Source: Cyanophora paradoxa (taxonomy: Eukaryota; Glaucocystophyceae; Cyanophorales; Cyanophoraceae). Taken from it: a stretch of 64,000 nucleotides of DNA. The stretch covers positions 186,001-250,000 of the forward strand of contig QPMI01000610.1 in assembly GCA_004431415.1 (NCBI GenBank), read 5' to 3'. The notes under the pieces are model-generated. The model searched no databases. It was not told where the DNA came from and worked only from the letters and a program-made list of their open reading frames with translations. The translations under genes and the position numbers were made by a program. This document shows positions 44,109 to 54,400 of the stretch, one piece after another; the stretch's first letter is position 1, and each line of letters starts with the position of its first letter.

Positions 44109-44940
44109 TGGAGAGGCGCGAGTTGGCTGCTCCCTCGATGGGGAGCGTGCGGGGCGCGGCGGGCCGCGCCCGCCCCCGGCCCGCGGCATCGAGTACGCGG
44201 AATTCCTCCTCCTCCTCCTCCTCCGTATCCTCCCCCCTTCTTCCAGATCCTCCCCTTCTCCGGGTCCTCATCCGCCGCCGCTGCCGCGCGGCACCAGCGG
44301 AGCGTTGCGCCGACTCGCGCTTCTCGGGTTCATCTGTCAGCTTTTCGGGTTTCCCGCCCTAGGCCTCCATCCGCTTCTGGTCCCCCGCCCTCCGGCCTCT
44401 CCGGTTCGACGCCTCCCCGTTTCGACGCCTACAGATTCCCGGTCCCCCGTCCTCCTTCGCCGCGCCACCGCTCGCCTCGCGGGGAGGTCGCTCGGAGGCC
44501 GGCCCGGGGGAGCTCGAGGTCGACGTTGCAGCCCCGGCCCGATCAGTCCGCGATCGCAGGGGCCGGGGGACGCGTCGCGCCTCGCAGCGCCCTCGCCGCT
44601 TCAGGAACCGTTGCAAGGCTCGTCGAGCTCCCGGAGCTGTCTTGCCGGTACCCCCGTGCACGACAGCGACGAGGGGCGTTCCGCGAGTCCCAACTATAGC
44701 CACCGCTATAGCTACTTGCAACTGTTCCTGAAGTGGCAATGATGCTTAGAGATGTGTTTTTGTCCTTTCTTTCACTTTCGATTGTATACTGAGATGAGGT
44801 CCGTGTCGCATCGTTGATCGATGTTTCAAAGGAGCGGTTATTTGTACGTTTACGTAGCCATGTATAGCCTAGTAGCCTACAGTAGGATCAGGATGTCTCA
44901 GGGAGAAGCTTTTGCGCAAATCGGCAATGTGAGCGCTAGC
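44109..44940. other. gene-poor stretch, pyrimidine-rich
   Basis: An ORF is open at 44089-44742 but its Ser/Pro/Arg-rich product comes from CT-rich sequence (CTCCTCCTCC, CTTCTCCGG) and resembles no family. The right part is AT-richer and contains CTATAGC palindromes at about 44695-44715. No supported gene. Confidence 0.4.
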
Positions 44941-45130
44941 GCTAGCATTTGCAAATAATTGGGGAAGGACCTCCTTCCCCTTCCCCCACTTGGGGGTGCT
45001 CGGGTGCCCACCCTAAGCCAAAATGAAATGTCCCGACCTTTCAAAACCCGGGTTTTCTCGCCGGATCCTGGCAAGGCATGACCCTAGAAGACCGGAAACG
45101 TGTTCCGGGAGATCCGGGTCTTCTTAGGTG
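44941..45130. other. cluster of short inverted repeats / stem-loops
   Basis: Seen in order: ATTTGCAAAT (10-bp palindrome, 44947-44956); GGGGAAGGA-CC-TCCTTCCCC (44961-44980); CCCCC-ACTT-GGGGG (about 44984-44997); AAAACCCGGGTTTT (14-bp palindrome, 45043-45056); and a compound hairpin at about 45083-45128 whose outer arms CCTAGAAGACC and GGTCTTCTTAGG enclose CCGGAA-ACGTG-TTCCGG. No coding potential. A structured RNA or a small non-autonomous element is possible. Confidence 0.6.
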
Positions 45131-45700
45131 GACCAGGAATCGGCAATAACACGTTTTCAAAAAATACGATCTAGCGCCTCACCAAATGGCGGTATATCTA
45201 CCGGACCAAGTGCGCCTGAATGCGCCTAATACGCCCGACGATTCATGTCATACATTCCGAGACCGTAGAGGCACAGGGTGGCCCGCTAGGCCGCCTCAAG
45301 TACCTGTTGTACCGAGCGCCGAAAAAAAGCGCTCCTGAGAGTTTTCAGCCGATCGAGACTCGAGCAGGGGGGAATGGATGCCGATATCGTGTTGCAGTAC
45401 CCGGCAGGCTAGCCGACTAGCTAGCTGAGCTCCGGCTAGCTGCGCATGCCTTGCAATGCGGCAACAGCTCATCAAGCACTTCGGAACGTGAAAGAGTGCA
45501 GGAAGAAGACGCCCGCTACGCCGCCTGCCCCGCGCCTGCCGTCCGCAGATGCTGCCCCGCGCCTGCTGTCCGAAGATCTAGATGCGACAGTCTTGCGCCG
45601 AAAGGTGCGCTCGCGCGCCGCCCGGCAATCTCGCGCCGGGCGCGCACAGAAGCCGACGCGTGTCGTCGAACAGCTCCTCTTGCGCAAGGTCCTCTCTGCG
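45131..45700. other. unassigned sequence before the minisatellite
   Basis: No recognisable gene. At about 45520-45590 the word GCCCCGCGCCTGCCGTCCGC and a near copy (GCCCCGCGCCTGCTGTCCGA) lie head to tail. ORFs start near 45446 and 45451 but run straight into the minisatellite. Confidence 0.4.
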
Positions 45701-46290
45701 CGGCGGCGCGGCTCGTCGGGCGGGGCGGAGGCGCGGCGGGCGGCGGCGCGGTCGCCGGGCGGGGCGGAGGCGCTGCGGGCGGCGGCGCGGCGCGCCGCAC
45801 GGGGAGCAGGCGCGGCGGGCGGCTGCGCGGCGTGCCGGGCGGGGCGGAGGCGCGGCGGGCGGCGGCGGGGCTCGCCGGCCGCGGGCGGGGCGGAGGCGCG
45901 GCGGCCGGCGGGCGGCGGCGCGGCTCCGAGGCTCGCCGGGCGGGGCGGAGGCGCGGCGGCCGGCGGCGGGGCTCGCCGGGCGGGGCGGAGGCGCGGCGGG
46001 CGGCGGCGCGGCTCGCCGGGCAAGGCGGAGGCGTGGCGGGCGGCGGCGCGGCTCGCCGGGCGGTGCGGAGGCGCGGCGGGCGGCGGCGCGGCTCGCCGAT
46101 CGGGGCGGAGGCGCGGCGGGCGGCGGCGCGGCTCGCCGATCGGGCGGAGGCGCGGCGGGCGGCCGCGCGGCGCGCCGGGCGGCGGCGGGGCTCGCCGGGC
46201 GGGCGGAGGCCGGCGCGCGGCGGCGCGGCTCGCCGGGCGGGACGGCGGCGCGGCTCGCCGGGCGGGGCGGAGGCGCGGCGGGAGGCACGT
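45701..46290. repeat. GC-only minisatellite, 40-bp unit, roughly 14 copies
   Basis: The unit contains GGCGGAGGCGCGGCGGGCGG followed by CGGCGCGGCTCGCCGGGC. The word GCTCGCCGGG/GCTCGCCGAT recurs at 45971, 46011, 46051, 46091 and 46131, an exact 40-bp period. Copies at the left and right ends are diverged and some are shortened. All forward frames and at least two reverse frames stay open for lack of A/T, so the long ORFs here are not evidence of a gene. Confidence 0.9.
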
Positions 46291-46986
46291 CTACGCCTAA
46301 CGAGCATTAGCTGCAGTCTGCAGATGCTGTTTTTGTTGCATTAGGCCACATGGCCACCTCGCACATCCCAAGACGCCGTGACGAGCAGGCCTAGGGGGCG
46401 GCGGCGAGTCGAGTCAGCACTATCTCTATCTCGGCTAACCGTTGAACCTGACCTTTCCTACTCAACCGTTAGAGGTCCTTCCCCTCCAACAGGGCCACTG
46501 CGACAGCAGTGTCCCTGTTCCGTTCATATTGTGCACGTAAGCACTGAATTTCGAAGGATACACATTAGCCTGAGTTAAGCAACGGAGCAGAGTCTTGGCC
46601 ATGCATATGGGGCCCGGGGTCGACGTCTGATATCGATATCGATATTTCCAATTACGAACCTCGGAAACGTTAACGCGCCGCTAATGATCGAGATCAGCGG
46701 CTGATTCAGTACTAGTGAGCCTTGCAGCATATCCGCGCCGCGATAGCAATAAGATAGAAAATACGATAGCAGAATACCAACAATATTGTATTTCTATACT
46801 GTGAACACACCGAGAATAAATAGCTGAGCGGGGTAACTTCGCAACTTGGCGACGGAGCGAGGGTACCGGTGGGTGCGAGGGCGGGGCCTCGGGCCGAGGG
46901 AGGAAGGTCCGGGGAAGGACGCGGAGGGCCCGGGTGCAGGCTGCCGCGAGCCGAAGGCGGGGCGGGGGCGCCGCCCGGGGCTATAG
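46291..46986. other. intergenic region, palindrome-rich
   Basis: No gene seen. GATATCGATATCGATAT lies at about 46630-46646, next to GGGGCCCGGGGTCGAC-type restriction-site words. The right end is 3' flank of the RING gene (transcribed leftwards). Confidence 0.45.
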
Positions 46987-48501
46987 CTAGTCCGGGAGGA
47001 GGTGCATGAGGGCGACGTTCTGGCGCGGCTGCCCCGCGAGGAACGGCTCCCGGCAGGTCGGGCACAGCCGCGGCGCCACCCGCCCCACGCACCCACCGCA
47101 CAGCGTGTGCCTGCCCCCCCGCCCCAGGGTCGCGATCGGCCTCCGGTCGAAGCTCGAGGGCGTGGGGCGCACCCGCAGGGGAGGCTCTGGGCGATGCGGC
47201 GCTGCGCGCGGCTGTACCCCTCCATGCAGATGGGGCCTGCAGGCCACCGATCAGGCCGCGGGCGGGCGGGGCGGGGCAGGGCGGGGTAACGGCGCACATG
47301 AGAGGGACTCCTCGGGTACCGCGATTGTCCCGCTGGCCGCGGGCGGCGCCGAACTCGTACCCGCTCCCGGCCGGGCGGGACCGGGCGGTCCCGGGGTCCC
47401 CGGCGCGACGATCGGCGGAAGCGTGCGCGGGGCGGGCCTGGGTACGTGGTTCGGGTTCACCGCGGGGGGACGCGCCCCCTCGAAGTAGGGGGGAGGGGGG
47501 AAGCCGAAGGGGGACGAGACGGCCAGCGGGGCGCTGGGCGGGGGGGAGGGGGCCGGAAGCAGGGGGAAGGTGCAGGCCGGAGGGGCGGCAGGGGTGCCGG
47601 CGCGGTGCGGGGGGGAGGGTGTATGGGGGGAGGGCCGCGACGGGAGGGGCGGAGGGACCGGAGCCGGAGGCGAGGCAGGGGGAGGGAGGCGGACCTCGGG
47701 GGAGACCGCGCCCCGGGCGGAGGGCGCCGGCGGCGGGGGCGGCGGGCTTGAGCTCGAAGCCGCAGCCGAGGCGGGGGCGGGGCCGGCGGGGCGGACGGGC
47801 TTGCGGCGGCGGGCGAGGCGGGCGAGGGCGACGAGGAGGACGATGACGGCAGCGCCGGTGAGGCCGCCCCACGCGGCGACGACGTACGGCTGCGCGAGGA
47901 AAGCGACGGAGGCCCCGATGTAGAGGTGCGCACCCAGCGGCACCGGCAGCAGCGGCCGCTCCGCCTCCCCGCCGGCCCCAGCGCCCCCCGCCCCCGCAGG
48001 CGGGGCCTCTCTCAGGCCTCTGCGTCCCCCGGAGCCCCGGTCGGCGGGCGCCCCGCCGCCGCCGACCGCGCGGGTGCTGTCGCCGTCGCCTGCAGCTGCT
48101 GAACTCGAAGCAGCTTCGACGGCGGCGCCGGCGGCGAAGAACAAGGCTGCTACGGCGAGCAGCAGGATGCGCCTTGCTCGCCCTCGCCCACGCCCAGGCC
48201 TTCGGCCCGGGCCGCGCGCCGGCCGCGAACACGGGTCCGATGCTGCATCTGGAGGCTGGGCGCTACAGCTGCAGCCGGCGCCGCGCGATGTATCGCAGGG
48301 CTGCCGCTGTTCTGTGTCGCGCGCGGCCCGCGCGCTGAGAGCCATCCGCGATGCTAGCGGGGCATGACGTTCGAAACCCCGCGACCAGCTGCCAGCGCCC
48401 GAACCCCGAGCGACGAGTAGCAGCGGGAGCTGCTGATTCCGAGCGCGGGTCCGCCTCTGCCCCAAGCCGCCACCTGCGCCAAGCTCAGCTAGCCCCCGCA
48501 A
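46987..48501 (-). CDS. membrane-anchored RING-finger (C3HC4) E3 ubiquitin ligase
   Basis: Three exons. Two introns are fixed by the RING motif they rebuild: VPEESLSCPICMEGYSR, then AQRRIAQSLPCGHTLCGGCV, then APRLCPTCREPFLAG, a complete C3HC4 RING (CPIC...C-H-LC..C...CPTC) at the C-terminus, ending MHLLPD at the stop 46987-46989. The long first exon has two hydrophobic stretches: RILLLAVAALFFAAGAAVEA and, after a Gly/Ala-rich loop, LYIGASVAFLAQPYVVAAWG continuing into LTGAAVIVLLVALARLARRR. The RING should face the cytosol after the second. Between them and the RING lies a long Pro/Ser/Ala-rich linker. The start at 48501 is the longest; the Met at 48345, closer to the first hydrophobic stretch, is equally likely. 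The partner E2 and target are unknown. Confidence 0.85.
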
Positions 48502-48882
48502 CGGCTCGGGATCAGAGCATCGTTAGCTGAGAGCTGTACCGGTCTTGCAGGTCGCGCGGTCAGGCCGCGAGACTCCGGAAGTGAAGTCGGAAGTCAGGTC
48601 TGCCGGGTACAGCTCATAAGGGCTTCGTGGGCGGGCAGGCAATTCGAAGAAGGCGGTGAATCGAAGCACCGGTGGAGCACTCGCGGCGTCCGGGTGCGTG
48701 GTCTCCTCGCCCATCACGCCCAGGTCAGATCAATTCTTGCGTCGCGGCTGAGTCACCGGACCTGCAGCGAGCGACCGGCGAGCGCGGACGCAAGGCCGTG
48801 ATACATCGGATTCGGTCGCGAAGGTTTGAGCCGCGTACACATTCGCTCGCACGTCGACTGTTTTCAAACTTGGCGCGCAGAC
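48502..48882. promoter_or_regulatory. divergent intergenic region, RING E3 / hybrid-binding protein
   Basis: About 380 bp (or 540 if the RING gene starts at 48345) between opposed start codons, so it must hold both promoters. No clear core element was recognised. Confidence 0.35.
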
Positions 48883-51028
48883 ATGGGGAAGAATTCGAAG
48901 CCTGCGTGCTACGCCGTGCTGCGTGGGCGGACGACCGGCATCTTCTACTCGTGGTGCGTACTTCGCATCAGCGGCGCGGCGCGGTGTTCATCGAAGCCGC
49001 AGGCCCGAGACAGAGGCGCAAGTCAAGGGCTTTCAGGGCGGGCACCAGCGCGGATTCACGTCTGAAAGCGAAGCAAGAGCATGGTTGCACAGCCAGGGTT
49101 GGACGGACGCTGCTGCCGCGCATGCGCAGCAGCCGCAGCCCCACCATTGGCATGCGTACGCGCAGTCCAGCCAGGCGGCCCGGAGCGCGCACTTTGCCAG
49201 CGCCGGCGTTCAGCATTCGAGCCCCAGCGCCAGTTCGAGCTCCACGTCCTCGTCCTACCCGGCATCTCCCGCCAGCGTCTCAGCAGCGGCCCCTCCCGAG
49301 GTCCAGCTGACGCCTTCGCAAGTCGGGTGAGCGCGCCCAACCTCTCCCGCCTCTCCGTCTCCGCCGAGCGCGCGCGGTAGGCCCGGATACAAGGTCCCGC
49401 GGACGTTCAAGATGGCGATGGAGGAGCCGGGGGGGGAGGAAGGCGCCGCCCCCGCCCCCGCCCCTGCCCCGCCGCCGGCGCCCACAACGCGAGGCGGCCG
49501 CGTGTCGGCCGAGCTTTCACCCGACGGTGCCGCCGCCCTCGTCGTGATCCCCTTCGACATGTGCGCATGGACGGGCCGCGGCCTCGCGTCCCGTCCGCCG
49601 CGGCCTCACGCCCCCCGCCTCCTCCGCCCGTCGCAGGAAAGATATCTTCAAAGACCGTGTGCCCGGCCGGTGCGAGTGTCCTGTACCCTCCGCACCCCCG
49701 CACGCCGCGTGATTCCGCCGCTCGCGCCGCCCAGGGAGTGGGTCCCGGCCTCGAAGGCGTGGCGTGTACCCAGGGCGAGCTTCGGCCCGCTGCGTCTATT
49801 CCTGGACGAGGTCGGGGGGCGCGCCTCGCCCAGGCTCCGGACCGCCGTGCGCCACGCCCGCCTCCCGCGGACTGCGCGCGCCCGTCCCGCCTCGACCCGC
49901 CCCGCAGCTGGAAGCGGCAGGCGACAAGGCGCAGATCACAGTTGAAATCCAGCTGGAGCCGGACTCGCCGCGCGCGATCGTCAACTGGACGCCCTTCAGC
50001 CGCGCCCTCGTCAACCTGGTCAAGCGCGTCAGCCCCGACCTCCGCTCCTGGGTACGCCGTAGTCACCTTCTCGCGTACCCCCGCGTCTTCCCCAACACCG
50101 TACCCCCAGGTGCCCGAGCAAAAACACTGGACGGTGGCCATCGCTGGCATGCCCTCCCTCGCCGAGCACCTCCTCGAGGCGCCCCCCGTACCCCCCCCTC
50201 CTCCCTATCGTATCCGTACCCGCCGCGCCGCTCGAACCCCGCGCAGGGCGGGTGCAGCCCGTTCCTGGATGGGAGCGCGGAGGTCTTCCACCCCTTCGTC
50301 GTCTTCGCGGGCGAGGTGGAGAGGGCTCTGGAGGCAGCCGCCGCCGCCTCGACCGTTGCCGTCGACGACGGCGACGACGACGACGACGGGGGCGCCGCCC
50401 CCGCCGCCCCGCCCCTCGCCCTCCCGGCCCCTGCGCCGGCCGCGCCCCTGCCCCCGCCCCCCCGGCCCGCCCCGGCCCCGGCCCCTGCTTTCTACGCTCC
50501 CCCCGTGCCCCCGCCGCTCCCCCTCCGGTCCGAGGGCGCGGCGTACCGGCCCCCGAACCCGCCGCCTCCGAAGCGGGCCCGCGTCGACCCGCACCGCCCC
50601 GCTCCCCCCGTCGAGAGGCCGCGCTGCCCGGATTGCCGGCTCGATCTCAAGCCGCGCCACGCCTGCCGCTTCTTCGGGTGAGCACCCCGCCATCCGCCCC
50701 GCCTGCGCTTTCCACGAAGCGACCGAGCGGCGCGCCGCGCAGGTTCTTCGAGTGCCAGGGGTGCCGCCACCGCTGGTCCAGCGGCTACGTGTGGCGCACG
50801 GAGGGCCAGTACGAGAAGCAGGACTGCCGCCGCTGCGACCACTACGGCCTCCCGGACGAGGAGACGGTGCGGCCGCTGGAGAGGGGCCTGGGCGGGCCGG
50901 GCGGCCCGCACGACAGCGAGCGGTGCCACCGCTGCCAGCGCGGCCTCTTCTGCACGCCGGCCGCCTTCGGCGACATGCCGCACGAGGCTTCCCGCATCTC
51001 CCACCTCCTCAGCCGCCGCCACTACTAG
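48883..51028 (+). CDS. RNA:DNA-hybrid-binding (RNase H1 N-terminal type) / HARP-like / 3CxxC zinc-ribbon fusion protein
   Basis: Exon 1 (48883-48953) and exon 2 (49003-49326) join to give KPACYAVLRGRTTGIFYSW and EAQVKGFQGGHQRGFTSESE, the hybrid-binding domain of eukaryotic RNase H1 with its aromatic and QVKGF residues. No RNase H catalytic domain follows. Exons 49381-49560, 49637-49669 and 49734-49810 join in frame to LVVIPFDMKDIFKDRVPGRE and WVPASKAWRVPRASFGPLRL, resembling the HARP motif of SMARCAL1-type annealing helicases. A second copy follows: FSRALVNLVKRVSPDLRSW joined to VPEQKHWTVAIAGMPSLAEH. Both share WVPxxKxWxV. A Pro-rich linker containing DDGDDDDDGG and PPKRARVDP (NLS-like) precedes a C-terminal Cys-rich region: RCPDCRLDLKPRHACRFFG, FFECQGCRHRWSSGYVW, YEKQDCRRC and SERCHRCQRGLFC, a 3CxxC-type zinc ribbon. 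It is probably a nuclear nucleic-acid binder. I know no named protein with this order. Confidence 0.78.
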
Positions 51029-51408
51029 ACCAGCCTCCACCCGGACCTACCCGAACTGTTCCCCGCGCGCGCATCTCGTGATGAACCTTAAGCTTGCCTT
51101 CTGAAAACGCATCGATATCGTTTTTTGGGGGGCCACGGAGTCCCGTTACTCGGGACGGACAAACACAAGCCTACGACTCATATAAGAATACCGAAAACAC
51201 AAATGAAAACGTGCCCTCGATCGACTGCTCGCGTTGGCGGCGCGCGGTACCCGCGTCGACGCCGCCCTGCCTGGCTGCCGAGAGTCCGAGATAAGGATAC
51301 CGAGAAGGAAAAATAACACACGCTAGCATCTACAGAATCTACATAAAGCCGGCGACTGGCCTGGCCTCGACGCCGGCGGAGCGCGCGCGCTTCTTAGGAT
51401 GCGGCGCG
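51029..51408. other. intergenic region between convergent genes
   Basis: No gene seen. It is AT-richer than its flanks (ATATAAGAATACCGAAAACA) and should contain the 3' ends of both neighbouring transcripts. Confidence 0.5.
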
Positions 51409-54400
51409 TCAGCGGCGGTCGTGGGAGCGGGTGCGGCGGGCGACGGGGGTCGCCTGCGTCATCTTGAGGCGCTCGATGACGCCCTTGACGCCGCCCTTGG
51501 GGCCCATCGCGCCCTCCCCGCTCTCCTCCTGCGGGGCCGCCTCGGGGCGGGCCGGCGGCAGAGGCGCGGAGGGGCGGGGCGGGGCGGGGCGCACGGCGTC
51601 TGAGTCCTCGTCGCGCTCGTTGCCGGCGCGGCCGAAGAGCTTGCGCGCCTTGCCCTTGCGCGCCCGGGCCGCCTCGGCCTCCTCCGCCTCGCCCTTGTGG
51701 ACGGAGCGGCCCTCGGGGATGGCCGAGAGCGGCGCCTCGCCCTCCTCCTCGCACGCCGCCTCCTCCTCCTCCTGCGCCGCCTTCGAGCTCGAGGCGCCCT
51801 TGCCCATCAGCTTGCTCGCCAGCTTCCGCGCCCGCCCCATCAGCGCCTCCCCGACCCCTGCCAGCCGCCCCGCCGTCAGCGCCGAGCGAGCGAGTGGGCA
51901 GGCGGGGCGGGGCGGGTGCGGGCCCTTCTTGGAGGGGGTAGCGGCCTCGGCGGCGCCGGCCCTGCCCTCCGACGCGAACGAGTGCGCGCTGACGCTCTCC
52001 TCCGTGGGCGGGTCGCTCGAGAACTCCGCCGAGGAGGCCAGCTTGCCGTCCCCGGACTCGGTCGCCGACGCCGCCGCCGCCGCCGCCGCCTCGGCGCGGG
52101 CGCGGCGGGCGCGGCCGCGGGCCTTGGGGGCGGAAGGCTCGGCGGAGGGGAGGGGCCCGCGGGCGGCGGCGGCCTCGGAGAGGGCGGCGTCGCGCTCGCG
52201 GCGGAGCGCCTCGACCTCCTCCTGCCGCGCCCGCTCCCGCCGCGCCGCCGCCTCGTTGTCCAGCCGCGCCTGGATCGCCCCCCGCTCCAGCTCCGCCACC
52301 CGGCTCCGCAGCCGCTCCCTCTCGGCGTCGGGGGCGCCCCCCAGGGGCCCCTCCCCCGAGGACATGACGGAGCGGGCGCTGCCGGGGTTCCCGCTCGCCT
52401 GCCGCAGCTCCCGCACCTCCGCCGAGAGCTTCGCGATCGTCGCCTGCAGCTTCTGCACCTCCGCCGGCGCCTCGCCGGCCGCGGGGGCGTCGCGGGAGCG
52501 GCGGAGGGCGTCGGCCTTCAGGCGCTCGGCCTCGGCCTCCTTGGCGGCGGCGCGGGCGGCCGCCTCCTCGGCGAGGCGGCTGAGCTCCTGGACCCTCCCG
52601 TTCAGCGTCGCGTTCGCCGCCCGCACGTCCGAGAGCTCCTGCGAGAGCTGCGCGTAGCGCCGCGCCGCCTGGCTCTTCGACTTCTCCTCCTCCCGCGCCC
52701 GCGCCGCCGCCGCCTCGGCCTCGCGCGCCGCCGCCTCGCGCCGGGCCTCGGCCTCGCGCGCCTCGCCGGCCGCCGCCTCGGCGCGAGCCTCAGCGGCGGC
52801 GAGGGCGCGCTCGAGCTCGGAGGCGCGGGCGCCGGCCCCGCGGGCGCCGGTCTCGGCGGCGGAGGCGGCCTCGGCGCGGCGGGCGAGCTCGGCGCGCAGC
52901 TCCTCGATGCGCCGCTCGGCCGCCGCCATCGTCGCCCGCAGCGGCTCCAGCTCGCCCGCCTCGCCCCGCGCACGCGCCAGCTCCTCCCGCGCCGCCTGCG
53001 CCTCCGCCGCGTGCCGGCTCGCCGCGCCCCGCTCCGCCGCCGCCTCGCGCTCCGCCGCCTGCAGCTTCATCTCGAGCTCGGCGGCGCGCCGCTGGAGGGC
53101 GGCCTGCGCGCCGACCGCCTCCTCCGCGCGGCCGCGGGCGGCGGCGAGGGCGCGGGTGACCTCCTCGTGGGCGGCCGCGTGGGCGACCTTCTCGCGGCGC
53201 CACGTCTCCCGCGCCTGCTCGAGGCGCGTGCGCTCCTCGGCCGACTCGGCCGCCCGCTGCTCCCGCTCCGCCGCCAGCTGCGCCTCGAGCAGCTCCACCT
53301 GCTCCATCAGCTCTGCCCCGCCCGGCCTCAGCGGACGCGGCGGAAGAGCGGAGGAAAGGCGGGGGAGGCGCCGCGCACTCGCTTTCTCCTCGTCGGCCTC
53401 GAAGGAGCCGCGGGGCAGGGTGGGGATGCGCTCCTGGGAGGCGCGGATGGCGCCCTCGAGCTGGCGGCGCAGCACGGCGAGCTTCTTCTCCATGAGGACC
53501 TCGCCGAGCTCGGCCTCCTCCTCCATGCGGCGCCGGTACGCCGACTCGAGGTCGCGCAGGCGCTTCTCCATCTCCTCCGCGCACTCCTCGCGCACCTCCG
53601 CCTCGAGGCGCGCGTTCTCGCGCAGCGCCTCCGTCCACTTGAGCCGCAGGTCCTCCACGACGGCCCGCAGCTCCTCCTCCTCCACCTCGTCCGTCTCCAG
53701 CTCCAGGTCCTCCGCCCCCTCGTCCGCCCGCCGCTTCCGCCCGCTCGCCCGCGCCGAGAGGCTCGCCGAGGGGCCGGCCGGCTTGCGGGCCGAGCGGGGC
53801 GGGGCGCCCAGGCCGGGGACGATCTGGGCGGCGAGGGCCGTGAACTTGAGGGCGCAGAGGGTCTCGTCGTAGTCCTCCCGCCGCGGGTTCATGTTCATGA
53901 TCATCACCGTCCGCCCGAACCCATTGAACGCGTCCTGGAAGAGGTGCGTCAGCTTGCTCTGCCGGTACGGCACCACCTGCGCCCCCCCGCCGGCCCCCGT
54001 CAGGCGCCGCGCGGAGGAGCGGCGGCGGCGGCCCCGGGCGCGGCCGGCGGGGCGCACGCGGGGGGCGTCGGGGTGGAGCTGGTTGTAGCGGAGCGCCTCG
54101 ATGCAGCGCGAGAGGTTCGAGAGGGAGACGTTGATCGCCTTCGCCTCCTTCAGGCGCGCATCCGTGTTCCCCGTCCGCTTCGCCCGCTCGCTCCCCGCCA
54201 GGTCCACGAACGAGAGGCGGCTGCAGCGCTCGATGCGCTCCGCGACCGCCTGCGACGAGGCCCCCGCGCGGTTGAACGCCTGCGCCGCCCCCCCGTCAGC
54301 CGGGGCGGCCCGGGAGCGCATGCGGGGCCCCGCCCCGCCATGCCTGGGTGAGCTTGAGGGTGAAGACGGAGTGGGAGCGGGAGGAGTCGACGTTGAGGAC

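Noticed and set aside
44089-44742. Plus-strand ORF of 217 codons after the hairpins
   Set aside because: Ser/Pro/Arg-rich product from CT-rich DNA, no domain, no convincing splice sites.
45446-46344. Several long ORFs on both strands through the minisatellite
   Set aside because: They are open only because the 40-bp unit lacks A and T; the peptides repeat every 40 residues and differ by frame alone.
51697-54351. 884-codon plus-strand ORF opposite the kinesin
   Set aside because: It mirrors the Ala/Glu/Arg-rich coiled coil of the real minus-strand kinesin, whose motor motifs are unambiguous.
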